A stretch of DNA of 64,000 nucleotides, taken from contig JAFBJZ010000888.1 in NCBI GenBank assembly GCA_016785225.1, positions 4,468,501 to 4,532,500 of the forward strand, given 5' to 3'. The notes beneath the pieces are model-generated. The model ran no database searches and had not been told where the DNA came from. It saw only the letters and a list, made by a program, of their open reading frames with translations. Origin of the DNA: Psettodes erumei. Taxonomy: Eukaryota > Chordata > Actinopteri > Pleuronectiformes > Psettodidae. A program made the position numbers and the translations under genes. Shown in pieces: positions 1-11,919 of this stretch (the stretch's first letter is position 1; each line of letters begins with the position of its first letter).

Positions 1-1800
1 GGACTCGAATTCTTTGTAATCTCTGTACTCTGTAATCTTTTTTTTAGAATGAGGTCTGGTTTTAAAGTTCTCCATTTGAAAAAGCAGATGAAGGCCGCTC
101 CACTCAGGTTGAAAAATAAAAGGACTGAGTTGCACTATAAGCTTGTTATTATCAGTAATGAATATATTTGTGAAAGGAGGGACCTCAACCGTTAACTGTC
201 ACCTGTCTGCCTATTGGCATGGATGGATAGATAAAAAAAACAAAAAACATTTACAATATTTTGACTATCTACATATTTAAATGTATTTATAAGAAAACAG
301 GAATGAAAAGGAAAAATTCTTGATGACCTTGTGTGTTTGTACATTTCATTACCTTTGTGCACAAATCCAAATCTGCCAGGTGGTGCTGGCACTGCCAATT
401 TCTCTTTTTTTGTGGATCCACATTAAAAGTTTGTTTTTCCTGGTGACCCTGAGTAAGTAGTCATATTTTATTAAAAATAAACCCTTAAAGCAACACCACA
501 CCAAAGATTTTTTCTAATCAAATATTTACATAAAAAGAATGAACATTAGAACAGGAGGAACAGTAAAGAGACAAACTGTAATAATGCAGACTTGCTATTG
601 CTGAACCTTTTGGAAGTTCAGGTATCTGAAAAGGGAAACAACATCCAAACATCTAACCATCCATCAAAGGCAGTGCCACAATCTTACAGGCCATCATATA
701 TCAATACTGTTTAGTGGCCTGCAGTTCAGAATCAAACAGTCTGAATAAAAATATTGAGATGAAATTTTAAAAATGTTGTTGCTTGATTTTACATATTACT
801 GTTTATTGATGCCAAAACACGGAGGCACTAAGTAACAGTCAGAGCACACCCTGGAACGTCCGTGGATCTATTATACAGACAGCTTGGCACTGTCACACTT
901 ACTGGAAAAATTTTAGGAATTTATTTCTCCCGGATCTGCAAGGCTTACGTCACTTTCCTCTGGGTGCTCAAGCCCAGAGGAAAGAAAACCAACCAAACCA
1001 ATTGGAAGAGCTTCTTAGAATCCTTGTCAGGAAGTCATAGGGCTCAGTCAAAGGTAGAGACTCTTCCCTTATATAGCTGCACAGTGCAATGTGTATGTAG
1101 GTCACCAGAAGACCACATTCAAATTAGTAGGGTGATTTAAATATGTCTTACAAGTGAGCAAAAAAGGTTCAAGCAATAACAGAACTTTAAAGTTTGGAGG
1201 AAACCACGGAAGAAGATACAAAACCGCAGCGAATGATGGTTGCTCCAGCAGGTACTGTACACAGCTGTAGGAGGGGATGTTTTTACTCTACGCCCTCAAA
1301 CTTATTGTCTCATTTCCTGTCTATGGAAAGGCCCAAATTATTATTCTGTAACTTTTACATTTACTAAAATTATTACATTTCTAATTCTCATGCCTAATGC
1401 TGTTGCCTTCAAACCTGAGAATCTCCATGGCCACTGTTGTTCACCTGTTTACTTTAATGCTACCTGCCTTTGCCAGATAAAATTAACAGTCTCTGCTTTT
1501 TACGTGGCTCACATACAGTACTGTACACTAATCACATCATCACGTATTTTTTTGTTCTCTAAATCGAAAATATCTCTGGTAGAGTCAAGTTCGATTTAAA
1601 TTTAGGTCCTTTTACTGTAAGGCAACTATCCCCATAGTCATCACCCCTGACTGAAAGGTGACTGAATTTGGAGTGAAATTTAGGGTGCTTGACACTATAA
1701 ATAATGAGAGCACTGCTGAAGCCAGATTAGGACCATTGTGCTACAGGTCAAATGTAGAAAAATAAGACTTATTGTTTATGTGATACAGTTCTTGATTTGC
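1..1800. other. upstream non-coding DNA, possibly 3' UTR of the preceding gene
   Basis: No open frame here resembles a known protein or is bounded by convincing splice sites. The stretch is AT-rich. Plus-strand AATAAA hexamers lie at 476-481 and 744-749. In other vertebrates NCOA7 lies just upstream of HINT3 on the same strand, so part of this could be its 3' UTR. That is inference from synteny only. Confidence 0.4.
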
Positions 1801-1963
1801 GTGCAACGAATTAACTATAAAATGCTGAACCACGTCGCTCTCCTGTGGTAGTTTTCTACCCTTACATTACCAATCGAGGTCGACAATCTTTTGGCTTCCC
1901 CTTGCGTGCTCGATGAGCTCTGGGATCGACTGAGCCGATCTCACAACACATCACTGTGCAACA
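1801..1963 (+). promoter_or_regulatory. hint3: hint3 promoter / 5' leader
   Basis: This is the sequence directly before the hint3 start codon and it is richer in CpG than its surroundings. No clear TATA box is seen. A seven-codon upstream open frame (ATG at 1913, TGA at 1931-1933) ends 30 nt before the main ATG. The main start context is ACAATGG, which has A at -3 and G at +4. The transcription start is not determinable from sequence alone. Confidence 0.45.
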
Positions 1964-4074
1964 ATGGCTGAAGCCGAGGCTTCCCAACCTGACCCGGTGG
2001 ATATTTCCAAAACGATCAGCGTGTCAACCGAAGGATATGAAAAGAAATGTATTTTCTGCAAGATTGCAAACAAGGAAATGGACACTGAGCTTCTTCACTG
2101 TGTGAGCATTGAAGAAGTGAATAATATTGAGCGACTACAGCTCGCTAGCGTTAGCCTACTTCTTTTGTAAACACCTGTGACCAGAAGCACCGTAACAAAT
2201 ATCTGTGTCACAAATGCTGGCTTCGTGAAGATAATGCTAACGTTTAATATTCGTTTGGACTGTGTAAATCAACCGCACAGTTAATTAACTTTTAAATTTC
2301 CATTCTATGTAGTGCCATAGTTGTACATATTCTGCCCCGTTGTGTTGTTTTCCCCCTGAAACAAACGCAGACTGGAGGTTCCAGCTCGGAAACTGCAGCT
2401 GTTGGAGAGACAGTCAAATGCTGAAAAGATCCTGCAGTTAATTTGTTAATTTAAGTGACTAACAACAAAAGTGTAGCCTATATTAAGTGAACACTATGGT
2501 GTGTATCTCGTCAGTCTGGAAGCTAATTATAGTTAGTATATGCTGATTTATCCTCATTTATCCTCGTTGCAGGATGAAGACGTTGCATGTTTCAGGGACA
2601 TCAAACCTGGAGCTCCTCACCATTACCTGGTTGTCCCCACCAGACATGTTGGGAACTGTAAATCACTCAGCAAAGTACACGTTCCTTTAGGTAAAGTTTA
2701 AACAACATGTCTCATGACTGATGCATGTACAAATGTTTGCACTTTGTAAAGTTTCAAAGCTTGAATGTGTCTGCTTTCACTTTATGTCAACTTAGACAGT
2801 TCCACTGACGTGCATGCTTCATGTGTTTCTTGTATTATAACTGTTGTATTTCAGCAGCTGCTGAATATATTGTTGCCAAAAAATCTAATGGTCTAATGTT
2901 TTTATTGTCCTAACCAGTGAAGCGGATGGTCGAGATAGGGAAGGAGATCCTTCAGAAAAACAACATAACAGATCTCAGTGATGTCAGGTGGGCTACATTC
3001 AGTGGTTCATTTTGTAGTTTGCAGTTCTTCATGCCAATAGTTAGTGACTCATGAACCTAAACATGACTATGCAATGGAAACACCCCCCAGCATTTTCAGT
3101 GGAAATGTGGCGAGATTGGCTTCAGCTCAGGGATCAGCTAAGTTGTTCTGTTTATGTATAGTAACTAGCACATTATTTTGTTGGAGTGTAAGGGTGACAG
3201 ACAATCTTCTACAACTTCTACCACATACACAACTGTTATTCAGTTGTTACTGACTAACTGTATATTTAGCTTTGGTAGCTAACCTGTTGCTTTGTTGATG
3301 TAAACAGCTGAGCAATTTTCATGCACTAACACCCTCTACCTTGTCTACAGGTTTGGTTTCCATTGGCCACCATTCTCTTCAGTTTCTCACCTACACCTTC
3401 ATGTCCTGGCACCTGCCAGTCAAATGGGCTTTATGTCCCGCCTCTTCTACAGACTCAATTCCTATTGGTTCATCACGGTAAGTTCCCTTTTCAAGTTTCA
3501 AGTTTCTCCAGTACTGTGTTACTGTATATACATATATGGATTAGTAAAAAAAACCAAAAACTGAAGTGTAGAAAATCCTTTTGTAGCTCATCATGAAGTG
3601 CAGGCACCACAGCTAAAAGTGTGGAGACCAGTGACCTAATAATGGTTTATCAGATGAATGATCAGCCTCATTGTTTGCTGTTTTCACTTCCCCTCACTCT
3701 GCAATTACGTCTTAGCAGACAGACACAGTGGTGTACTGGTGTTCAGTTTCTGTGCACAAGTATTCATATATTCATCTTTCTATCAACAATATGATGGTGG
3801 TTTTCTTAAAAAAACAGACTCTGTCACCTCCTGTGTAATGGATATACTATTTAAAAACTGGTATTATGATATTATAATAACTTGCTGGAAGACAGTGCAC
3901 TCTAGATGCACTGCAGCACAGCAGACACATCAAACATATTTAGTAACACCCAGGTGGAGTTTTAGATGAAGCAGTTCTGCTTCCAGTCTAATGTCTTTTC
4001 TGCCCATGTCTGTTAATGTTTTACAGGCAGACCAGCTGATTGAGCTCCTCAACTCTAAAGGTGAGACCAACTAA
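1964..4074 (+). CDS. hint3: histidine triad nucleotide-binding protein 3 (HINT3), 5 exons
   Basis: Coding exons read as 1964-2101, 2573-2690, 2918-2987, 3351-3477 and 4027-4074 (TAA), 501 nt, 166 aa. All introns are GT-AG and the frame is preserved at each joint. HINT3 belongs to the HIT superfamily and hydrolyses nucleoside phosphoramidates and acyl-adenylates; vertebrate HINT3 is cytosolic and nuclear. The histidine triad SHLHLHVLAP is in exon 4 with the three His at residues 122, 124 and 126. A C-I-F-C pair is at residues 29-32. The exon 2 segment HHYLVVP and the C-terminal SYWFITADQLIELL are typical of HINT3 rather than HINT1/2. Human HINT3 is 182 aa; this copy is shorter mainly at the variable N-terminus. 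Exon 1 could read past its donor as an ORF, but GTGAGC at 2102 and the homology favour splicing. The gene appears intact. Confidence 0.93.
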
Positions 4075-5834
4075 TCACCAACATCCAGCTCTGGAAATAC
4101 TTGGCTGTGATGCAGTGACGGAAACGTCCAGCTTCTCGCAGATGTCATGTTGGATGATACACCCTCACATTAAGTCGCTGTTTAACCACAGCAATAACGT
4201 TGGTGTTTCGATGATGTGACAAGTGACCACCAAGGTTTTTAGCTTTATGAAAGCCAAGTAAAAGCTTGAATGAAGCCAAATCTTGTTTTTTGCTGCTTGA
4301 GACTCGTCACCCAAATGTTCTAGAAACATATTTTTTTTCATGTTTTTACAGAAGTGAATCAAATCTCCATAATAAAAATGTATTTATTTTATGGACCAAG
4401 TAACATACAGTGCAATTAAGATCTTTCAGTCACAACAGAAAATGTTGAAGTCATTCTTTCTTTCTACTGAATGGAAAGATGTGTTCAATAGAACAATAGA
4501 TTTACTTAGGTGACCAAACCATTTTCATTAGCAGGGCCACTTTAGTCCTTTGCAGATTGGACTTTATACATGTCTAAACTGAAATGTGTTTAAAGCTCTG
4601 CAAGAGAAATTAATATATATAATTCATATATTTACAAAACATGTTAGAAAGCTGTTTATACTGTGCCATCCTCAGCTCTGTTGATTTACCTTGTTACTCA
4701 TGGATCAGAGCACTGAGTGACATCTTCATTAACTATAGACACTGGAAGTAAGTGAGTAATCCTCTGACACTAAAAGTAAAGTGTCATACACCCATTCTCA
4801 ACAAGCACTGAAATACAATACTTATTCATCTTATGTAATGTTGTTATAATCTATGAGATATATAATTGAACTAAATGGATGGCGAATGAAGTGAATACAA
4901 CTACTGCTATACTCTACTAAATTAATGGAATGCAAAGAAATCATACTGTATGTACTGTACAAAAGTTTATGCACTTTAAGAAATGTTCATTTAGAATAAA
5001 TAAGTTTGATTTTCTCAGCTATGTTGACTCATCAGTGTAGTTCTAATGTATTGAGAATAAAACCCTAATGATATCTCTCCCATTCATTCGTTTTTTACAA
5101 CGCCAGTCAGTGCTTCCAGTTCACAAAGCACCTACAGTAACAGAATAACAAACAGGACACTGAGTCTTTTAATTCTTTATTAGTAGACCATATGTGGTAC
5201 TTGCTAATTTATCAGTCTGCTACTGCTCTTGTTCAGAGAGCTCAGTGATTTGCATGGCCTTTACTGCACTAGCAGCAGCAGATGTTATGGCGTTGATCAG
5301 TCAGCGCACCGTTCTTTCCTATGTGCATCTGTCTCACGTGGTTCTGGTGTTCTGAGTTTCAAACTAAAACGATGTTGGCCTACAAGCACACTTGTGATAA
5401 ATACATGCTCTGAAGCACCCTCGCCAAGTCGGATCAGGTTCATCCTATAGCACCATATTGTCTGTCACAGGTAGCCTCATGTTCTCTTTGGCTGTGGTTC
5501 ACTCTCATTAACCATTCTGACTTCATTTCAGCTCTTTGCTCCTCCACTTTCCCCACAACAAAAAGCTGCCATCTTTTCCCACTGTTATTTAGACCAGGTG
5601 TAGTTTAACATTACTGAATGAAATCTGGTCGATGAAATAATGTAAATACATGAAAATTCACTATTTTTGAAATAACTAATTCACCCTTTCAAACACTTGC
5701 CGTATTTCTCTTCTTTAACTTTAGCTTTTAGTCTGGCATGCTCTTTTAAGTTTTCATTCCCCTTGACATTAGCTTTCTTTGTTTTCTGACTGTGTGAGAG
5801 AAGTGGCTCTGTCCCTGCAGCTTGAATCCTGGCA
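4075..5834. other. hint3 3' UTR and intergenic space to the convergent costars gene
   Basis: A plus-strand AATAAA at 4371-4376 would give hint3 a 3' UTR of about 300 nt; another lies near 4997. On the minus strand TTTATT at 5176-5181 is a candidate poly(A) signal for the costars gene, giving a 3' UTR of roughly 650 nt. hint3 and the costars gene are convergent (tail to tail). I see no other gene or clear repeat in between. Confidence 0.45.
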
Positions 5835-6374
5835 TCACTGTAACAGAGTGATAACTACACGGTCATCCTTCCCCTGCCACAGCATCTCCCCCTCAAACTT
5901 AACCAGCCTCTGCTTCCTTGCTCTTAGAAGAATCCCTACCAGTTTATTAGAGATAGTTACATAATGGTCAAACAGTTTCCCAAATTCTACAGTGACCACT
6001 TTGCCATCACCACTACTTCCACCTGCTTCGCTGTCTCTCGGCTCTCCAATGTTCCTTATAACCTCACACAGCTCTTGAACCTCTCTGCTGATGTGCGTGT
6101 GCGCATCCTTCCCCCGCTGTTCCGTCATGGAGCCCTGCAGGGGCCTCCCGTAGTCGTCTTCTCCCCTCTGAGGGACCAGCACAGTGGGCCTGGTGTCGTG
6201 ACTGAAGGGATTGTGCTTCTGGTACTCCTGGTGCTCGTCAGACCACTTCTGCCAGTTCTGCTTTAAGCCTTTGACAGAAACGATGCACACTGCGGTGTCA
6301 TCGCTGAGCTGAGCAGGAGCTGGGATGTCATCTTCGGTTTCCATGATGGTGGTGCTCTGACTGTTTGTCCCCAT
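5835..6374 (-). CDS. actin-binding Rho-activating protein-like, costars domain (short form)
   Basis: Single coding exon of 179 aa, starting at the ATG at 6374. The open frame runs further upstream, but an AG acceptor at 6382-6383 places the exon boundary just before this ATG; an alternative in-frame ATG lies at 6344. The protein matches the C-terminal half of ABRA/STARS: a first conserved block around residues 36-58 (Trp41, Trp44, NPFS at 55-58), then DDYGRP at 73-78, then the costars domain to the end with FGKLFDHYV (131-139), VGILLRARK (146-154) and GEMLWQGKDD (162-171). ABRA promotes Rho/SRF-dependent transcription by binding actin; costars proteins act in the actin cytoskeleton. The long N-terminal region of ABRA (human about 380 aa) is absent. 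A Gly/Ser/acidic insertion at about residues 110-124 interrupts the costars domain. I cannot say which named paralogue it is. Confidence 0.85.
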   Translation of the reverse strand: MGTNSQSTTIMETEDDIPAPAQLSDDTAVCIVSVKGLKQNWQKWSDEHQEYQKHNPFSHDTRPTVLVPQRGEDDYGRPLQGSMTEQRGKDAHTHISREVQELCEVIRNIGEPRDSEAGGSSGDGKVVTVEFGKLFDHYVTISNKLVGILLRARKQRLVKFEGEMLWQGKDDRVVITLLQ

Positions 6375-6817
6375 TGCTCTGCTGAGGAGGAGATATAACA
6401 AAACTGTAAGTGTTGTATATATTAAATAGAAATGCAATTATATACTCACAGAATAATAGCCTTTTATTGTTTTTAATGCTTTGTTATATCATAAACTACC
6501 TCAAGTCATCTGAATAATATTTGGGTGACAAGCTCATCACTGTTCACACAATCCATTATCGTTGTCCTGTTATGTCTCAGAGGTGGGGGTTTTTTAGATT
6601 CAGCTGTAAAGCTCAGCACATAAATCTGTGTTGTAACAATGTGAACAACAAATTCAACTGACACTTCATAAAAACTGAAGAAAAAAGTAACATATTTGAC
6701 AACATCTGCATCAGTTCATTGTAAATACCAGGAGTGAACATCTTTGTAAAGTAGCCGCGGTCTGTACAACCTGTCAGAGATTTGGAGCAAACAATAATCA
6801 AACAAAAGTCAACTTAC

Positions 6818-7000
6818 ACTGACTCGGCCCACACTTCACCTGCGATAATGTTTCATTGTAGCCAAAGTGCAAAAACAATCCCGTGGTTGTACTGTAACTA
6901 TCTGACACAACTTCTCAGTGCTGCATCTGCGGTGACAGGAGCAGGAGCGCGGATGCCATCTCTGTCCCGAGCCGAGGCAAAACCACTGTGACGGACATCT
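6818..7000 (-). other. probable non-coding first exon (5' UTR) of the costars gene
   Basis: On the minus strand a strong donor (GTAAGT, plus-strand 6812-6817) would end an exon at 6818 and splice to the acceptor at 6382-6383, giving an intron of about 430 bp. The 5' limit is approximate. The segment is GC-richer than its surroundings. It holds an upstream ORF on the minus strand from 6959 to 6915 (14 codons plus stop). No initiation codon here stays in frame with the main ORF. Confidence 0.45.
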
Positions 7001-7475
7001 GTTTGAGCCAGTGCCTGTTAGAGAGGATCCAGACAGCCAATCAGCGACCAGAGATAGCAGCGATGACAAGGTGCCACCGAAGTAAAGCAGATTAGAGCAG
7101 AGAGGACTTTATCTGTGCATGCAAGTACAGTACAGAAATCTTTTGATGAAAAAATGTGGCCAAACGTGACATGTTATTGAACAGCAAATAGTATTGAAGT
7201 ACATGTAAAATAGCGCCACGAAGTTAATCGCCAGTGATAACGAGGTTCTCTAAACAACAGCAGCTTGTGTAAGCACTTTCTCCCTCTGCAAAAATGTATA
7301 CAATTCACATGGTTGGAAAAAAAGAACATTGCACAGTTCAACTTCCGGCAATGCCTTATAATAAACTGAAAGAAAAGACCTCATTCTTCGACCATTTATG
7401 GTCATTTGACCCCCAAGTGGTACTTTGTTCCAAAGCCCGGTTTCTAGCCGGACGTATTTTGGTTCCGCAACCATC
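7001..7475. promoter_or_regulatory. divergent promoter region between the costars gene and trmt11
   Basis: The region separates the head of the minus-strand costars gene from the trmt11 start codon on the plus strand. A CCAAT element lies at 7037-7041, close to the presumed costars transcription start. Plus-strand ATGs at 7294 and 7309 open a frame that overlaps the trmt11 start out of frame, so the trmt11 transcription start probably lies downstream of them. No clear TATA box is seen for either gene. Confidence 0.45.
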
Positions 7476-10400
7476 ATGGCCACGTTCAGTAGCCGGTCAT
7501 GCCTTCAGTATCTGTTACATCTTGCCCAAGATAATCTGGACTTCAGGTTACCGGTAACTTTCACAATTTCCTCTCAATTCCTTACTTACTCTTAATGTGG
7601 ATGTTAAAGTTGAATTCTATTTGGGGAAAAGAGCAGGAGCTGGTGGAGTCCCACCTCCCCCGGTGTGCTGCGTTAGCTAGCGCAACTCAAGCTGTGGAAA
7701 CTAACAGTGTCCTCACTATAGATTTATGCTTTGCCTTCGTGTGAGGGTGTTTTATCACGATAGAAGCACGTTAAAGCATTTCTCCAACCGACCCCCTTGG
7801 GGCTTGCTCTCTATGTTTATGAACCTATCTCACTCAGTCCTATACTTACAGGGACATTTCTCTGACATCCCTTTATACATGATGATCGATTAGCTGGTCA
7901 CAAGGAGCACTGCTCAGCCTGTGATCACAGTTGCTTTTCAAATCCGATAAAATAATCTAAGATTGGCTTTGAAATGTCACATTTATAAATGGAAATGTGC
8001 AATGTCATAGAAAGGCATGGGCATTTACCACACAAGAAGAGGCTCATATTGGTCAAAACTGGCTAAAATTGTATGTTCCAGCATTATTAAAATTTGATGA
8101 AATGAGTGCATGCTGTATATCAGTATTTGTGGTTTCTCTGCTCACTCTTTCAGGAGATTAAAGCCCTGCTGGCTCTCAGAGGAAAACCGTTCTGTCCTGG
8201 TGAAAACTTCCAAGAAAAGGTTTGCAAGTCTAATGCTTCCTCTTCAGTCCTCGTCCTTTGGTTTTTCCTGCTGTTCCTAACAAATCATTGATATATACAG
8301 AGTGACTCTGTGTCTGCGGCTACATCCTGTCTTGTCGACCCCATTTCCCAACAGACACTCATCCTCTTGCTTCCTCTCCCCAGGCTCCTTTCTGGTGTCT
8401 GGATGGTTTGTCTGAGGAGGATGTCCGTGGCATCATGGTCAGATCAGTTTGTGCAAAGTAAGTGATGGCCTTGACCCATGGTGAGAGAATGACCTTAACA
8501 TGCTGCACATATTTCCATCCATCCATGAATCTGTGAACCTGTTATCCTGGCAGTATTTTCTATATTGCAGTGGCTGTAACATAGATGCAGTTTAAGTTGC
8601 ATTACTCTTCCAGGTCTGCCTTTGAGCTTTGGGGCCACGGGCAGACACACAGTGAACTCAGAACATCCCTCTTGAAGTACCCATCAGAGAGCATGGTTGG
8701 TGATGTGGCAGTGCATAGTCCTGTTGTGTCGGGAAAAAGTTTCACATGAATCATAAACAGTATAAGATGAATATGTTTTGACTTGTTTTGGTGCTGTTCC
8801 TCCACCTACAGACACCATTCATGCGTAAAGACTCCACATACAGAATCAACGTCTACACTTTCAACAAGACGCTGGAGTTCGCAGACAGAATCAGAAAAAT
8901 TGATGTGAGTCTTCAGATGGGTGTGTTGCGCTCTGAAATGTGCATAGTGTATTCGTTTCTGTCAGCTTGTGTGCATGTTCAGAATATCATTTTTGTACTT
9001 TCCTGTCAGGCTTTGGAGTATCTTCCTTTCGAGGGCACAGTGAGCCTGAAGAGCCCCCAGCACATCTTCTGTTTGTTGGAGGATTATGGCACAGACCCCA
9101 ACAACATCCCAGAACATCCAGACTACATCTACTTTGGCCGATGGGTGAGATAGATATGACTCTTTGCACACAGTAGACTAACAAGAAATGATCTGCAACT
9201 GCAACGTTTCCTTCCTTACGCACTCCTGCACCAGATAGCGGATGGTCAGCGTGAACTGATTCGCTCCCACAGTGTGAAGAGCAGACACTTCATTGGAAAC
9301 ACCAGTATGGATGCTGGCCTCTCGTTCATCATGGCCAACCATGCTAGGGTCAAAGAGAACGACCTTGTTTTTGACCCATTTGTTGGCACAGGTGAGTCAT
9401 GTCTGTCACTGGCATTGACACACACACCCGCCCAGAGGAATCCACACACTTTCTTTCAGCTCTTTGTCTTTTCCATTTTAGGGAGCCTGTTGGTAGCATG
9501 TTCTCACTTTGGAGCCTATGTCTGTGGAGTAGATATTGATTATAACATTATTCATGGCAAAGGTAAGTTCTGTCCACTCAGAGTTTATGTGGCATGTTCA
9601 GAAGCAACAGTTGCAGGACCCGTGTGTGACTGCTCTGATTATATATCTTTATCCACATTTCATGAAAGTGCCTCTGTCTTTCAGGTCGGTCGAGTCGTAA
9701 AAACCAGAGGTGGCGAGGACCTGATGAGAATATCAGAGCCAACCTGAGGCAATATGGAACAGAGAGGATGTATGTGGATGTAATGGTGTCTGATGCATCC
9801 AAATCTGTGTGGAGGGAGGCGGCCCTGTTTGATGCCATCATTACTGACCGTAGGTCCAAATATATAATAATAATAATAATAATAACAATAATAACAATAA
9901 TAATAATAACAGTTAAAAAGTTTTAACTATTAACAGTTTAGGCGTGCTGAGTACGAAAACTTCTAATATATGTGTTTACAGCTGTGGTGTAATTCCCATT
10001 GCTTTTTGGGTAGCAATGGAGAGAGCCAAGAAATATGCTAGTTGAATTCTGAACAAAATGCTACGCTTAAATCATATCAGGAGCCACACGGCCAAACCAC
10101 CAGTGTATTGCTGGCAAAGTATTGTATCTTTTATGAGCTTGACTTTACACATTACATTTGTAGTGTTTTACACACACTGGATTTTTCTCTTTTTGCAATA
10201 TTGCAACCAGCCTGTGCTCTAGCTACACCTGTGCAACTTTGTTTTTTGTTTTTATTGTTTGTTTCACTCCTGTGCGGTGGTTTTTTCTTTGCCGTCAGCT
10301 CCATATGGTATCCGTGAGTCCACAAGGCGAACAGGCTCCCACAAAGACATCACCAAACCCCCTGACACCACGTAAGTTCACCTGATCTTTTACCAGCAAT

Positions 10401-11866
10401 TGTAGAGGATTAGCATCTAAGCCTGTGTCTACAAGAAGAATTAACTGACCATGATCATTTCTGAAGGCATACAACACCAACTAACTGTAATAAACCTAAC
10501 ATTTACTTTAGAACAAACTTCCCTTAGATCCCAGAGTGAATTTTAGCCTCTACCCTTGAATCAGTTTCAAATGCAGGAAAAAAGCCTCAGCAACCAACCA
10601 ATATAAACTTTGAGAAAACTATTTGAACTGTTAAATGTTTTGTTATCATTGCTCTGCTCTAACCATCTTCATATTCCTTTTAATCTTCTGCCCAGCTATG
10701 AGGAGTCTCACGTCCCTGTCTCACAGGCATACCACCTTAGTGACATCTTCACAGATCTGTTGAACTTCTCGGCCCACCACCTTGTCATGGGCGGGAGGCT
10801 GGTCTACTGGCTGCCTGTCTACAGGCCAGAGTGAGTACACGGACCTGTGCTGAGCCTGCTATCAAGATTTCTGTACTTTATCGTTGCACTGCACATTTGA
10901 CTTCTTTTTTTAACTTGTTTAAAAACATACCTTGCACAAAGATTTATATTTTTATACAATATTTAAAGTGCACATTATCCTAATAGGTTAAGATAGAAAA
11001 CGGTCTTTGCTGAAATGATGCTACTGCAAATTATAGTTAGTATCAGTAGGGGGCAGACTGATACCATAAACCAGAACTGCACAACATGGATTTATAATGC
11101 AGAACCCAACCTGCAGGATTTTATTTAAAACTGCTGTTGGCCAAATTAATTCTGAAAATAACCAAACAACATCAAGTAAAAAAAGATTATAATGCAAACA
11201 TAGTTTTATAAAATCTAAATGCTGTATATAATTAGACATTAGATAATAACATTAGACAATTAGATGCATTTTCAGCTTGGTAGCAAAAGAGAGACAGTGG
11301 TGAAGACTGTTTATTAATGAAGTTAGTGAATTGTTTACAGATCAGTTTACAAGCTGCTAAATTCTTAAATTCTTCTGCTAAAAGGTGCATTAGCAGCTCT
11401 TTCAGTTGAGTCTAGCTGACTGGTACACAAAGGACTTTCCACACCACTTTTCCACTTGGGTTTTTACCTTCCTGCATTTGAAACACTGGCCTCCGTGTGT
11501 AACCACCTGTGTGAATGATGGTGTTTATATACAGTAGTATACAGGTGTGTTGAGGTTTTTCCCGCTCATACAGCTGGGCCTCAGGAAACCACAACTGACA
11601 GCAGTGAGCTCCTTTATACATGGGCTGCGTATAAGACGGCTCGTCTGTAACACAGTTGTGCATTGTTAAATGTTGGTTGCATAAGCAGAACATGAAGTGC
11701 TGACTGGGAGCGCAGGTGTTCGACTGTAAAGGTATGAACCACAACAGACAGTGGCAGAAAACTGTTGGGACAGTTCGGGGAAGAAAAACCCTGCAGGGCT
11801 GGAACTCCCTCTGGTCACTGATTATAAGACTGGGAAGGGGTTGAGATAGTCCTGCATCCTCCGTGA

Positions 11867-11919
<53 letters not shown>

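Noticed and set aside
2102..2170. Extension of hint3 exon 1 into a 68-aa ORF
   Set aside because: The GTGAGC donor at 2102 and the HINT3-like continuation in exon 2 show that this extra stretch is intronic.
6375..6437. Hydrophobic N-terminal extension of the costars ORF, resembling a signal peptide or membrane segment
   Set aside because: It reads through the polypyrimidine tract and acceptor of an intron; costars proteins are cytosolic and have no such segment.
7294..7557. 87-aa plus-strand ORF overlapping the trmt11 start
   Set aside because: It overlaps trmt11 exon 1 in another frame, has no known similarity and probably starts upstream of the transcript.
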